Assembly (NCBI RefSeq): GCF_000744375.1
Contig: NZ_JQLU01000005.1
Coordinates: 2,217,496 to 2,281,495 of the forward strand
Length of the DNA stretch: 64,000 nt
From: Carnobacterium gallinarum DSM 4847
GTDB lineage: Bacteria > Bacillota > Bacilli > Lactobacillales > Carnobacteriaceae
Direction of reading: 5' to 3'
Within the stretch, counting starts at the first letter, position 1. Each line of letters opens with the position of its first letter. A program made the position numbers and the translations under genes. Under the pieces are notes generated by a model. The model was not told the DNA's origin and did no database searches. It saw only the letters and a list, made by a program, of their open reading frames with translations. Positions 20,303 through 31,337 of the stretch are shown here, in pieces.

Positions 20303-21661
20303 ATGAATTTTGAACAAAAATTTAGTCAACAACAAAAACAAGTTCAAAAAATGGCCATGACCCAACAATTACAACAATCTATTCAAATGCTTCAATATAA
20401 TGCAGAAGAACTGGCTAATTTTTTAGAGCAAAAAGCTTTAGAAAATCCTTTAATTGAAGTTACAGTTGAAAGAGATTTTGCTGGCGAATCTTCACTTTAC
20501 CCAATTCAAAAAACAAATTATCAAAATAGTGGCAATCATGAGGACGTTAATTATTTAAATCAAGTCCCAGATACAAGTACTTCGTTATTTGAATTTTTAT
20601 TGGAACAGATTCATTTAACTATGCGTGATACTTATTTAAGAGAGTTGGTTTTGCTATTAACAGAAAACATAGATGATAACGGCTATTTAAAAATTGATTT
20701 AGAAGAAGCTGCTAAGGTTGTGGGAGCAGAAGATATCCAGATGTTAGATGCCCTGACATTATTACAACAACTAGATCCACCAGGTGTAGGAGCTAGAAAT
20801 TTACAAGAATGCTTAATGCTTCAAATTGAACGAGATGATGATGCCCCTAATATGGCTTATGTAATTATAGAAGAAGAGTTCGAGAATTTTGCTAATCGTA
20901 AATGGAAAGAGATTACAAAAAACTTTGATATTTCATTAGAAGAAATTCAAGAAATATTTGATTATGTGCAAACGTTAACGCCACGTCCAGGAGCTGTTTA
21001 TGATGGTTCTAGAGAACAGTATATTCGTCCGGACTTAGTGGTTAGAATAGATGGAGATGTGATTAAGGTGTTATCGGCAAAAACAGGATTGCCTGTTGTT
21101 CATTTCCAAAAAGAGTACTATCAAGAAATGTCTCAATTTAAAGAGAAAGATGTTACACGTTTTATGAAGGAAAAATTCAATGAATATGAGTGGATTAAAC
21201 GTAGCATTGCTCAACGTGGGGAAACGATTGTCAAAGTTGGAACGGCAATTGTGGAGCGACAAAGAGATTTTTTTACAAAAACAGACCATCCAATTAAACC
21301 GCTAACGTTAAAAGAAATTTCTGAAAAATTAGAGATTCACGAATCAACGGTTAGTCGTTCTGTTAATGGGAAATATTTAGAAACGGGTTTTGGCATTTTT
21401 GAATTAAAAAGTTTTTTTACAAATTCATTTGGAAAATCTACTGTTCGTGAAGGTGTAAATGATGAAGATGTTTCTGGAGATGCCATTCGTAAAAAGTTAT
21501 TGACTATTATAGAGGCAGAAAATAAAAATAAACCTTTATCGGATCAAAAAATAGTTGATTTAATGAAAGCTGAGGGGATTGAAGTGTCTCGTCGGACAAT
21601 AGCTAAGTATCGTGATATTTTAAACATTGCTTCATCAGCAAAACGCAAAAGGTTTGATTAA
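20303..21661 (+). CDS. rpoN: RNA polymerase sigma-54 factor (452 aa)
   Basis: Sigma-54, which recognises -24/-12 promoters and needs enhancer-binding activators. In Firmicutes it mainly serves levR/manR-type PTS operons. The glutamine-rich N-terminal region I (LQQSIQMLQYNAEEL), the core-binding domain (~100-300), the HTH (ISEKLEIHESTVSRSVNGKY) and the RpoN box (SRRTIAKYRDILNI) near the C-terminus are all present. Complete length. It lies just upstream of cggR, the Bacillus sigL arrangement. Confidence 0.96.
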   Translation: MNFEQKFSQQQKQVQKMAMTQQLQQSIQMLQYNAEELANFLEQKALENPLIEVTVERDFAGESSLYPIQKTNYQNSGNHEDVNYLNQVPDTSTSLFEFLLEQIHLTMRDTYLRELVLLLTENIDDNGYLKIDLEEAAKVVGAEDIQMLDALTLLQQLDPPGVGARNLQECLMLQIERDDDAPNMAYVIIEEEFENFANRKWKEITKNFDISLEEIQEIFDYVQTLTPRPGAVYDGSREQYIRPDLVVRIDGDVIKVLSAKTGLPVVHFQKEYYQEMSQFKEKDVTRFMKEKFNEYEWIKRSIAQRGETIVKVGTAIVERQRDFFTKTDHPIKPLTLKEISEKLEIHESTVSRSVNGKYLETGFGIFELKSFFTNSFGKSTVREGVNDEDVSGDAIRKKLLTIIEAENKNKPLSDQKIVDLMKAEGIEVSRRTIAKYRDILNIASSAKRKRFD

Positions 21662-21677
21662 TGTTAGAGAATTATCT

Positions 21678-21706
21678 AAAAGTTGGTCATTTACCGACCA
21701 ACTTTT
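21678..21706 (+). terminator. Terminator-like hairpin after rpoN
   Basis: Perfect 11-bp inverted repeat AAAAGTTGGTC / GACCAACTTTT, 7-nt loop. The T-tract is short. Confidence 0.75.
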
Positions 21707-21853
21707 AAACATTAATAAGCTTAATTTGAACTTTATAACGAATATTCCTGTTCTGAAAAATAAAAATAAACGCTTTTAAGTAAGTGAAATTTGACACATG
21801 ATAGTCACAATAATAGCTGTAAATTCCTTAATGGATTTTTCTGAACTTTTTAG

Positions 21854-21882
21854 TTGAAAGATAGGAAGAAAACTGTTAAAAT
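21854..21882 (+). promoter_or_regulatory. Promoter of the cggR-gapA glycolytic operon
   Basis: -35 TTGAAA, 17-bp spacer, -10 TAAAAT. It leaves a leader of about 165 nt before the cggR ATG. Confidence 0.65.
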
Positions 21883-22056
21883 GAATTAGTAAGAGATGAA
21901 AGCAGTCGATAAATACTGCATAGAAATAATGACAATTAGATTGTGTAATCAGATAAATGTTGTTGTTTTAAATGAATCTCTTCTTTTTTTAGCCACTAAG
22001 GGTCGCCAAACGACTTACCTGGTCGCTGGATGACCAACGAAGGAAGATGATTTGAA

Positions 22057-23094
22057 ATGCAGGACGTATTGTCTATTATTGAAAAGGTGGCACCTGATAT
22101 TATGGATACTTTGCGTGAGCGGTATCAGATTTTACGTAATATTTATTTGCTGGGACCGATTGGACGCCGAGTATTAGCTAACAAAATGGATGTAACAGAA
22201 CGTGTTTTACGAACTGAAACAGACTTTTTGAAAAAGCAAAATATTATTCAAAGTTCAAAGGTTGGAATGGAGTTAACCGCTTCAGGCGAAGTTCTTTATC
22301 ATGAATTAGATAAAGTAATGGGGCAGCTTTTAGGTATGCGTGAGAAAGAAAATCAGTTAGCAACTTACTTTCAAATCGAACATTGTATTATCGCTAGTGG
22401 TGATAGTGATGAACAGCAAAAAGTAATGGATGAGCTAGGTCGGGCAACAACAGAGTCATTGAACTTTCTTTTACCAGAAGGCGCGAATATCATTGCGGTA
22501 ATGGGTGGGACAACAATGGCCGAGGTTGCAAATCATATGACAGATGCTCTATCCAATAAACGTCATCTTGTGTTTGTTCCAGCTCGAGGTGGTTTAGGTG
22601 AGGCCGTTGACATACAAGCCAATGCAGTTAGTGCGCAGATGGCGAAGCAGACTGGTGGAGAGAATCGTGTTCTCTACGTACCAGAACAAGTTAGCGAAGA
22701 AACCTACAAACCATTATTACAAGAGCCAGCGGTTTACAATACGTTGAAAATGGTGGATAATGCAAATTGTGTTCTTCATAGTATTGGGGATGCAAGATTG
22801 ATGGCCGAGCGACGTGGCATGAGTTCAGATGCCCTTGCTCTAATTGAACGTGAAGCAGCAGTTGGTGAAGCTTTTGGATATTTCTTTGATGAAACGGGTA
22901 GAGTGGTCTATAAAATTCCACGAATCGGTTTACAATTAAAAGATTTAGCCAAAGTTCCTTGTGTATTAGCAATTGCAGGAGGAAAGTCAAAAGCAAAGGC
23001 AATTGAAGCTTACATGAAAAACGCACCAAGTCAAACGTGGTTAATCACAGACGAAGGTGCCGCTAATCAGATTTTAAAAGGGGTAACCCTTTAA
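22057..23094 (+). CDS. cggR: Central glycolytic genes regulator CggR, SorC family (345 aa)
   Basis: A repressor of the gapA operon whose DNA binding is relieved by fructose-1,6-bisphosphate. N-terminal winged HTH (~residues 20-75, RVLANKMDVTERVLRTETDFL), then a SorC-type sugar-phosphate-binding domain (VMGGTTMAEVAN, PARGGLGEAVD, and the C-terminal CVLAIAGGKSKAKAI). Length is typical. RBS GAAGGAAG is 8 nt before ATG 22057. It is first in cggR-gapA-pgk-tpiA-gpmI-eno. Confidence 0.95.
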   Translation: MQDVLSIIEKVAPDIMDTLRERYQILRNIYLLGPIGRRVLANKMDVTERVLRTETDFLKKQNIIQSSKVGMELTASGEVLYHELDKVMGQLLGMREKENQLATYFQIEHCIIASGDSDEQQKVMDELGRATTESLNFLLPEGANIIAVMGGTTMAEVANHMTDALSNKRHLVFVPARGGLGEAVDIQANAVSAQMAKQTGGENRVLYVPEQVSEETYKPLLQEPAVYNTLKMVDNANCVLHSIGDARLMAERRGMSSDALALIEREAAVGEAFGYFFDETGRVVYKIPRIGLQLKDLAKVPCVLAIAGGKSKAKAIEAYMKNAPSQTWLITDEGAANQILKGVTL

Positions 23095-23136
23095 AATAAA
23101 ACTAATTTAAGAATTCCTAAAGGAGGAAATCTAGTT

Positions 23137-24144
23137 ATGACAGTAAAAGTAGGTATTAATGGTTTTGGACGTATTGGACGTCTAGCATTCCGCCGTATTC
23201 AAGCGGTAGAAGGTATTGAAGTAGTAGCAATCAACGATTTAACAGATGCTAAAATGTTAGCACACTTGTTAAAATATGATACAACTCAAGGACGTTTCGA
23301 CGGTGACGTTGAAGTTCATGATGGTTATTTCAATGTTAACGGTAAAGAAGTTAAAGTTCTTGCAAACCGTAACCCTGAAGAACTTCCATGGGGTGATCTT
23401 GGAGTTGAAATCGTTCTTGAATGTACTGGTTTCTTCACTACTCAAGAAAAAGCTGAATTACACTTAAAAGCTGGCGCTAAACGTGTTGTTATCTCTGCAC
23501 CTGCTACAGGCGACATGAAAACAATCGTTTATAACGTAAACCATGAAATCTTAGATGGTTCAGAAACAGTTATCTCAGGTGCTTCATGTACGACTAACTG
23601 TTTAGCTCCAATGGCTCAAGTATTAGAAGAAAAATTTGGTATCGTTGAAGGTCTTATGACTACAATCCACGCTTACACAGGTGACCAAATGACTCTTGAT
23701 GGTCCTCACCCAGGTGGAGATTTCCGTCGTGCACGCGCTGCTGCAGAAAACATCGTTCCTAATACAACTGGTGCTGCTAAAGCAATCGGTTTAGTATTAC
23801 CTTCATTACAAGGTAAATTAGACGGAGCTGCTCAACGTGTTCCTGTTGCAACTGGTTCATTAACTGAATTAGTAACTGTTTTAGACAAAAAGACTTCCGT
23901 TGAAGAAGTAAATGCTGCAATGAAAGCTGCTGCTAACGAATCATTCGGTTATAACGTTGACGCTATCGTTTCTTCTGATATCGTTGGTATGACTTTTGGT
24001 TCATTATTTGATGAAACTCAAACTAAAGTAATGACTGTTGGAGATAACCAATTAGTTAAAACTGTTGCTTGGTATGATAACGAAATGTCATACACTGCAC
24101 AATTAATCCGTACTTTAGAATACTTTGCAAAATTAGGTGAATAA
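23137..24144 (+). CDS. gapA: Glyceraldehyde-3-phosphate dehydrogenase, type I (335 aa)
   Basis: NAD-dependent glycolytic GAPDH. NAD-binding [14 protein letters not shown] is at residues ~6-19, the catalytic Cys is in [12 protein letters not shown] (~152), with the conserved phosphate-site block and C-terminal [12 protein letters not shown]. Codon use is highly biased (many TTC, AAC, GAC, CGT), as in other abundant glycolytic proteins in this operon. RBS AAAGGAGG. A strong hairpin separates it from pgk, so differential expression is likely. Confidence 0.98.
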   Translation: MTVKVGINGFGRIGRLAFRRIQAVEGIEVVAINDLTDAKMLAHLLKYDTTQGRFDGDVEVHDGYFNVNGKEVKVLANRNPEELPWGDLGVEIVLECTGFFTTQEKAELHLKAGAKRVVISAPATGDMKTIVYNVNHEILDGSETVISGASCTTNCLAPMAQVLEEKFGIVEGLMTTIHAYTGDQMTLDGPHPGGDFRRARAAAENIVPNTTGAAKAIGLVLPSLQGKLDGAAQRVPVATGSLTELVTVLDKKTSVEEVNAAMKAAANESFGYNVDAIVSSDIVGMTFGSLFDETQTKVMTVGDNQLVKTVAWYDNEMSYTAQLIRTLEYFAKLGE

Positions 24145-24182
24145 TTCTTAATTTTAAAAAACGTAATTTCATGACGTTTATG

Positions 24183-24215
24183 AAAAGCGGGGAGCTTCGC
24201 GCTTCCCGCTTTTCT
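24183..24215 (+). terminator. Strong hairpin between gapA and pgk (partial terminator)
   Basis: 13-bp GC-rich stem AAAAGCGGGGAGC / GCTTCCCGCTTTT (one G-U), 5-nt loop, followed by TCTTT. It is positioned to raise gapA transcripts over downstream genes. Confidence 0.83.
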
Positions 24216-24254
24216 TTATGTTCAAATTTAGTTAAAAATAGGAGGCTTTTATTC

Positions 24255-25439
24255 ATGGCTAAAAAAGTTGTAACTGACTTAGAGTTAAAAGATAAAAAAG
24301 TTTTAGTTCGTGCTGATTTTAACGTACCAATGAAAGACGGTAAAATTACAAATGATAACCGTATTGTTGCTGCACTTCCAACAATTGAATACATTTTAGA
24401 ACAAAAGGGTAAAGTCATTGTTTTCTCTCATTTAGGTAAAGTAAAAACTGAAGAAGATAAAGCTGATAAAACGTTACGTCCAGTTGCTGAACGTTTAAGC
24501 GAATTGCTTGGCAAACCAGTAACATTTGTTCCTGAAACTCGTGGAGCAGAATTAGAAGCAGCTATTGCTAACATGAAAGACGGCGAAGTTGTGATGTTTG
24601 AAAACACTCGTTTTGAAGACATCGATGGCAAAAAAGAAAGTAAAAATGATCCAGAATTAGGTAAATATTGGGCTTCACTTGGCGACGTTTTCGTAAACGA
24701 CGCATTTGGTACAGCTCACCGCGCACACGCTTCAAATGTTGGAATTGCTTCTAACCTTGAATCTGCTGCTGGTTTCCTAATGGAAAAAGAAATCAAATTT
24801 ATCGGTGGCGTTGTGGAAAATCCAGATCGTCCATTAGTTGCTATCTTAGGTGGCGCTAAAGTTTCTGATAAAATTGGTGTGATTGAAAATCTTCTAAAAG
24901 TTGCTGATAAAGTACTTGTTGGTGGCGGAATGACCTACACATTCTATGCTGCACAAGGACGTGAAATTGGTAAATCTTTAGTTGAAACAGATAAAATCGA
25001 CTTAGCTAAATCTTTATTAGAACAAGCAAATGGCAAATTAATTTTACCAGTTGACTCTGTTTGTGCGAAAGAATTTAGTAACGATGTGCCAACTGAAACT
25101 CATGAAGAAGTTCCAGCTGATATGATGGGTCTTGATGTAGGTCCTAAAACAGTTGAATTATTCACTAAAGAATTACAAGGTGCGAAAACAGTTGTTTGGA
25201 ATGGTCCAATGGGCGTATTTGAAATGAGCAACTTTGCAAACGGAACAATCGGTGTCTGTGAAGCAATCGCTAAATTAAAAGATGCTACAACTATTATCGG
25301 TGGTGGCGATTCAGCAGCAGCAGCAATGCAATTAGGATTTGCTGATGATTTCACACACATCTCAACAGGTGGCGGTGCTTCTCTAGAATACCTAGAAGGC
25401 AAAGTATTACCTGGTGTGGCTTCAATTTCAGACAAATAA
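24255..25439 (+). CDS. pgk: Phosphoglycerate kinase (394 aa)
   Basis: Converts 1,3-bisphosphoglycerate and ADP to 3-phosphoglycerate and [14 protein letters not shown] is at residues ~16-26, with nucleotide-site [21 protein letters not shown] and C-terminal GGGDSAAA and [16 protein letters not shown] 24255 with RBS ATAGGAGG is the right start; an in-frame extension to 24171 runs through the gapA hairpin and has no RBS. Confidence 0.98.
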   Translation: MAKKVVTDLELKDKKVLVRADFNVPMKDGKITNDNRIVAALPTIEYILEQKGKVIVFSHLGKVKTEEDKADKTLRPVAERLSELLGKPVTFVPETRGAELEAAIANMKDGEVVMFENTRFEDIDGKKESKNDPELGKYWASLGDVFVNDAFGTAHRAHASNVGIASNLESAAGFLMEKEIKFIGGVVENPDRPLVAILGGAKVSDKIGVIENLLKVADKVLVGGGMTYTFYAAQGREIGKSLVETDKIDLAKSLLEQANGKLILPVDSVCAKEFSNDVPTETHEEVPADMMGLDVGPKTVELFTKELQGAKTVVWNGPMGVFEMSNFANGTIGVCEAIAKLKDATTIIGGGDSAAAAMQLGFADDFTHISTGGGASLEYLEGKVLPGVASISDK

Positions 25440-25456
25440 AAAGTGAAAAAGCCCGC

Positions 25457-25537
25457 TTAACTCTGAAAGAAAAATAGGGAAAATGAAAAAGGCGCTTTTA
25501 GCCTTTGCGCAGTTTCATCTTTTTTCCGAAGAGTTAA
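25457..25537 (+). terminator. Nested structured region between pgk and tpiA
   Basis: Outer arms TTAACTCT (25457-25464) and AGAGTTAA (25530-25537). Inside are ATGAAA...TTTCAT, GGCGC/GCGC and an alternative AAGGC/GCCTT hairpin. A six-T run follows the inner stem. It reads as an intra-operon processing or partial termination element. Confidence 0.6.
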
Positions 25538-25613
25538 ACAATCGACTTTCTAAAAATAAACTCATTCCATTTTGCGAAGAGATAACTTTCTAAACTCAAT
25601 GGTAGTGTCATAG

Positions 25614-26386
<773 letters not shown>

Positions 26387-26387
<1 letters not shown>

Positions 26388-27916
26388 TGAGTAAATCACC
26401 TGTTGCAATCATTATCCTTGATGGATTTGGATTGCGTAATGAAACGATTGGGAATGCTGTAGCTTTAGCTAACAAACCAAACTTTGATCGTTACTGGGAA
26501 ACTTACCCACATGGTCAATTAAAAGCTGCTGGTCTTGATGTCGGTCTTCCTGTCGGTCAAATGGGGAATTCTGAAGTTGGACATTCTAATATTGGTGCTG
26601 GACGTATTGTGTATCAAAGTTTAACTCGTATTGATAAAGCCATTGAAGAAAAAGAATTTCAAGAAAATGAAGCTTTAAACAATGCTTTTACTCATACAAA
26701 AGAGAACAACTCTGATTTACATTTGTTTGGCTTGTTATCTGACGGTGGGGTTCATAGCCACATCAATCACTTAATTGCCTTAGTAGAAACAGCTAAAGAT
26801 AAAGGTGTCAAAAATGTTTATATCCATGCTTTCCTTGATGGACGTGACGTAGCACCTGATTCTGCACCTAAATATGTTGAAACATTAGAAAAAGCCTTAG
26901 CAGATATGAACTTTGGTGAAATTGCTACTGTTTCAGGTCGCTTCTATGCAATGGATCGCGACAAACGTTGGGAACGTGTGGAAAAAGCTTATAATGCAAT
27001 CACTCATGGTATTGGTGAAAAATTTAACTCAGCAAAAGCTGCAGTTGAAGCAAGTTATGCAAATAACAAAATGGATGAATTCGTTCTACCAACTGTTATT
27101 GAAAAAGATGGAAAAGCTGTTGCAACAGTTAAAGATAATGACGCGGTTATCTTCTTTAATTTCCGTCCAGATCGTGCAATTCAATTATCAAATGCGTTTA
27201 CTGATTTAGAGTGGGAACATTTTGAACGTGGAACAACGCCTAAAAATGTTAAGTTTGTGACGATGACATTGTACAACCCAAGTGTTGTAGCAGAAGTTGC
27301 CTTTGCACCAATCGAAATGAAAAATGTAATTGGTGAAGTTCTTTCAAATGAAGGACTAAAACAATTACGTATCGCTGAAACTGAAAAATATCCGCATGTT
27401 ACTTTCTTTATGAATGGTGGACGTAATGAAGAATTCCCAGGTGAAAGCCGTATTCTTGTTAACTCACCAAAAGTTGAAACCTACGATTTGCAACCAGAAA
27501 TGAGTGCATATGAAGTAACGGATGCTTTAGTAGCTGATATTGAAGCAGATAAACATGATGCGATTATTTTAAACTTTGCAAACCCTGATATGGTTGGTCA
27601 CTCAGGTATGGTTGAACCAACAATCAAGGCAATCGAAGCAGTTGATGAAAACCTAGGTCGTGTTGTGGATGCACTTATCGCTAAAGGCGGTTATGCAATC
27701 ATCTTTGCCGATCACGGGAATTCAGAAACAATGACAACGCCAGAAGGAAATCCACATACAGCTCATACAACTGTACCGGTTCCTGTAATTGTCACTAAAA
27801 AAGGCGTTACATTACGTGAAGGCGGCCGCTTAGCTGATGTAGCACCAACAATGTTAGACTTATTAGACGTTAAAAAACCAGTTGAAATGACTGGCGAAAG
27901 CTTAATTCAAAAATAA
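26387..27916 (+). CDS. gpmI: 2,3-bisphosphoglycerate-independent phosphoglycerate mutase (509 aa)
   Basis: Mn-dependent conversion of 3- to 2-phosphoglycerate. N-terminal metal Asp in ILDGFGLR, catalytic Ser in [14 protein letters not shown] (~residue 62), phosphotransferase block [22 protein letters not shown], and C-terminal metal ligands in [12 protein letters not shown] and [10 protein letters not shown]. It overlaps tpiA by 1 nt, so it is translationally coupled. Length is standard for this class. Confidence 0.98.
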
Positions 27917-28039
27917 TTGATAAATTTGCTGTGAATTCGATTAAATTCATTGCAACTATTGATAAAATTGACTAGAATGAAGCTAAGGGAAAATCCCTTA
28001 GTAATAAAAAATCTTTTAAACTCAAAGGAGAGAAATTAA

Positions 28040-29350
<1,311 letters not shown>

Positions 29351-29451
29351 GGTGATTGTGTCTAAAATTAGCAATACATGCTGATTTTGTAGTTTAACTT
29401 TCAAAGTAAAAAAACACTATTTACATGACATTTTAAATATACTGACAATCA

Positions 29452-29500
29452 AAAAATCTCTCTATTCTGTTTATAAAAACGGAATGGGGGGATTTTTTTG
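29452..29500 (+). terminator. Element-borne eno terminator overlapping the integrase start
   Basis: 21-bp uninterrupted stem (arms 29452-29472 and 29477-29497, four G-U pairs), 4-nt loop, T-tract. It lies 107 bp after the eno stop. The GGGGGG Shine-Dalgarno of the integrase is buried in the 3' arm. Confidence 0.85.
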
Positions 29501-30421
29501 TTGTCTGAACTAATAGAAGAGTTTATTTTGAATTGCCGATTGAAAAACTATACAAGTTCTACAATTTCAACATATTCAATAAATCTACATTTAGTTGAAA
29601 ACTACTTAAAATTAGAATGTGGAATATCAGAAATTGAGAGTATAGAGAAAAAGAACTTAAAAGAATTTATTTGTTATCAAATGGAGAAAGGATACAAATC
29701 AAGCTATATTAATGTGATTTTGAAAATAATACGCTCTTTTTACAACTACTTAGTTGAAGAAAACTATTTATCTGAAAATATTGCTAAAGAAGTTCCATTT
29801 TTAAAACAAGAAAAGATGATTCTACACACATATAATAATGAAGAGATTAGTAAGTTAACAAAGTACTATGACTTTTCAGATTTTTTAAATGCCAGAAATA
29901 AGTTGATTATTCTCATATTTATTGATACTGGGTTAAGGTGTTTTGAATTAAGGCAGATGAAAATGGAGAATGTTGAGGATAACTATATACGAATTAAAGG
30001 CAAAGGCAATAAATGGCGTGTAGTACCCATTAGTTTATATTTAAAAAAGAAAATGCTCCGTTATGAAAGAATCAGGGGGAAATATGTAAGTAAATTTACG
30101 GGTAGAAAGATAGACAATAACTATTTTGTCAGCAGAAATGGGAAAGAGCTTAAAAGTAATGTAATGATTGAAAAGATAGTGAAAGAGGCATCTATTGCAT
30201 GTGGCGTACGTTCAATGGTCAGAGCTAGTCCACATACTTTAAGACACTATTTTGCTGTGCAAAATCTAAAGCAAGGACAAGATTTGTTTACAATATCTAA
30301 GATATTAGGACATACAAATGTAAAAATTACGCAAACATATTTAGAATCAATATCCGATGATGAAATTATAGAAAAAGCATTATTAACAAGTCCGTTAATG
30401 AATTTAAGGGAAATCATATAA
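29498..30421 (+). CDS. int: Tyrosine site-specific integrase (307 aa)
   Basis: XerC/D-like tyrosine recombinase that would catalyse integration and excision at the eno repeats. N-terminal SAM-like core-binding domain (~1-95, FILNCRLKNYTSSTISTYSI) and catalytic domain (~105-300) with Arg in DTGLRCFELRQM (~150), Lys in GKGNKWRVVPI (~170), the H-x2-R box SPHTLRHYF (~247-251), LGHTNVKIT and nucleophile Tyr in TQTYLES (~285). Starts with TTG at 29498 or 29501; the GGGGGG RBS lies inside the preceding terminator stem, which may keep expression low. Confidence 0.93.
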   Translation: MLSELIEEFILNCRLKNYTSSTISTYSINLHLVENYLKLECGISEIESIEKKNLKEFICYQMEKGYKSSYINVILKIIRSFYNYLVEENYLSENIAKEVPFLKQEKMILHTYNNEEISKLTKYYDFSDFLNARNKLIILIFIDTGLRCFELRQMKMENVEDNYIRIKGKGNKWRVVPISLYLKKKMLRYERIRGKYVSKFTGRKIDNNYFVSRNGKELKSNVMIEKIVKEASIACGVRSMVRASPHTLRHYFAVQNLKQGQDLFTISKILGHTNVKITQTYLESISDDEIIEKALLTSPLMNLREII

Positions 30422-30450
30422 TATAAAAAGAGCTATGAAAGTATTTTGGA

Positions 30451-30494
30451 TTACTCAAAAGCTTTACGCTCTTGTGCTTGCTTTTGTAATAGTT
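30451..30494 (-). pseudogene. Frameshifted C-terminal tail of the CI-like repressor
   Basis: On the minus strand, the frame one base off from the repressor stays open from the T6/A6 run at 30510-30515 to a TAA at 30451. It encodes a plausible helical tail (TIEYMKLLQKQAQERKAFE). The annotated product instead ends at 30495. Adding one A to the homopolymer would fuse them. Confidence 0.55.
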
Positions 30495-30776
30495 TCATAT
30501 ACTCAATTGTTTTTTGTTTATAGATTCATCTAGAGAGTCATAGAGCGTGTTAAAGGACAGTTGTAAATAAGTTGATTGATTATCTACGAAGTAACTTATA
30601 GGGACGTGAAGAGCTTCTGACAGTGCTTTATAGTTATCTGATTTAGGTTCAGTACGTCCAACTTCCCAACTGGCTATAGTTTGTTGGCTAACATTAATTT
30701 TTCTACCAAGTTCCACTTGTGAAAGATTTAGTTTTTGTCTAGCTTGTTTAATTTTAATAGAATATTGATTTTGCAT
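30495..30776 (-). CDS. CI/Stl-like XRE repressor, C-terminus possibly frameshifted (93 aa)
   Basis: Helix-turn-helix of the Xre/CI type at residues ~10-60 (LSQVELGRKINVSQQTIASWEVGRTEP), followed by a short tail. It is transcribed away from the Cro-like gene, giving a genetic-switch layout like that of phages and PICIs. Start: ATG 30776 with GAGGTG 6 nt upstream, preferred over GTG 30785. It ends in KKQLSI at an A6 run; a one-base slip there would add about 20 helical residues. A probable self-operator is the palindrome at 30801-30815. Confidence 0.82.
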   Translation of the reverse strand: MQNQYSIKIKQARQKLNLSQVELGRKINVSQQTIASWEVGRTEPKSDNYKALSEALHVPISYFVDNQSTYLQLSFNTLYDSLDESINKKQLSI

Positions 30777-30800
30777 GTTAAACACCTCAAAATTAAGAAT

Positions 30801-30815
30801 ACAACAATTTGTTGT
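30801..30815. promoter_or_regulatory. Operator palindrome ACAACAA-T-TTGTTGT in CI/Cro switch
   Basis: Perfect 7-1-7 palindrome in the 126-bp region between the divergent regulators, close to the repressor start. A likely repressor-binding site. Confidence 0.7.
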
Positions 30816-30840
30816 TAATTAACACGAAAATCCATCGATA

Positions 30841-30882
30841 CAACTAAATGTAGTTGAATACTTCTTTAAGTAGTAATATAAT
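30841..30882 (+). promoter_or_regulatory. Promoter of the Cro-like gene with second operator
   Basis: -35 TTGAAT (30854-30859), 17-bp spacer, -10 TATAAT (30877-30882). The inverted repeat CAACTA-AATG-TAGTTG (30841-30856) overlaps the -35. It shares the CAAC/GTTG core with the palindrome at 30801. Confidence 0.78.
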
Positions 30883-30902
30883 GATTTATAAGGAGGAACA
30901 GA

Positions 30903-31112
30903 ATGAAAAATGAGTTAACTATACAAAGAGAAAAAATAGGAATATCTCAAAAAAAATTGGGTGAGTTGTGTGGGGTAGGTCAGCAATGCGTTAGTTCATG
31001 GGAAAAAGGGAGAACAGTTCCTAAACCTTATCAAATGCAGTTATTAGAAGAGTTATTTAAGGTTAAGAAAGAAAAACTTTTCCATCAAGTTTTTTTTATA
31101 GATGAAAATTAA
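30903..31112 (+). CDS. Cro/Str-like XRE regulator (69 aa)
   Basis: Small DNA-binding protein that is almost entirely an Xre HTH (residues ~4-60; GISQKKLGELCGVGQQCVSSWEKGRTVP). Divergent from the CI-like gene, with a strong promoter and RBS AAGGAGG. It presumably promotes the replication/induction state of the element and may act at the palindrome near 31901. Function is inferred from the switch layout. Confidence 0.83.
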   Translation: MKNELTIQREKIGISQKKLGELCGVGQQCVSSWEKGRTVPKPYQMQLLEELFKVKKEKLFHQVFFIDEN

Positions 31113-31124
31113 TGGAGGAAATCT

Positions 31125-31319
31125 ATGTTTGAATTTGGAAACATTATTTTATGGATAGGTTATTTTTGTTTTATACCGACAATGTCAGTAATTTTACTAA
31201 AGAGTTTGCAAGGTAAAAAAGCACATATCAATTTACTTTATATATTAATTATAGGGTTATTACTAGTTTTACTAGGAAGTTTTATTGCAGCAATGAGCAG
31301 TTTGTTTGGAAATTATTAA
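31125..31319 (+). CDS. Small membrane protein of unknown function (64 aa)
   Basis: Two predicted transmembrane helices (residues ~5-27 and ~36-57) with a short basic loop (KSLQGKKAH) between them. RBS GGAGG is 8 nt before ATG 31125, and only 12 bp separate it from the Cro-like gene, so it belongs to the early transcript. I do not recognise the family. The size and topology would fit a holin-like, superinfection-exclusion or accessory protein, but nothing decides between these. Confidence 0.7.
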   Translation: MFEFGNIILWIGYFCFIPTMSVILLKSLQGKKAHINLLYILIIGLLLVLLGSFIAAMSSLFGNY

Positions 31320-31337
31320 AAGAGGTGGGAATAGTAG

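Larger units (their letters stand above)
21662..22056 (+). other. cggR leader/intergenic region
   Basis: 395 bp without a supported gene. It holds the rpoN hairpin, the promoter at 21854-21882, and a 5' leader with two short imperfect hairpins that both begin GGTCGC (22001-22014 and 22021-22035). The canonical Bacillus CggR direct repeat (CGGGAC-N6-TGTC) is not visible. Confidence 0.55.
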
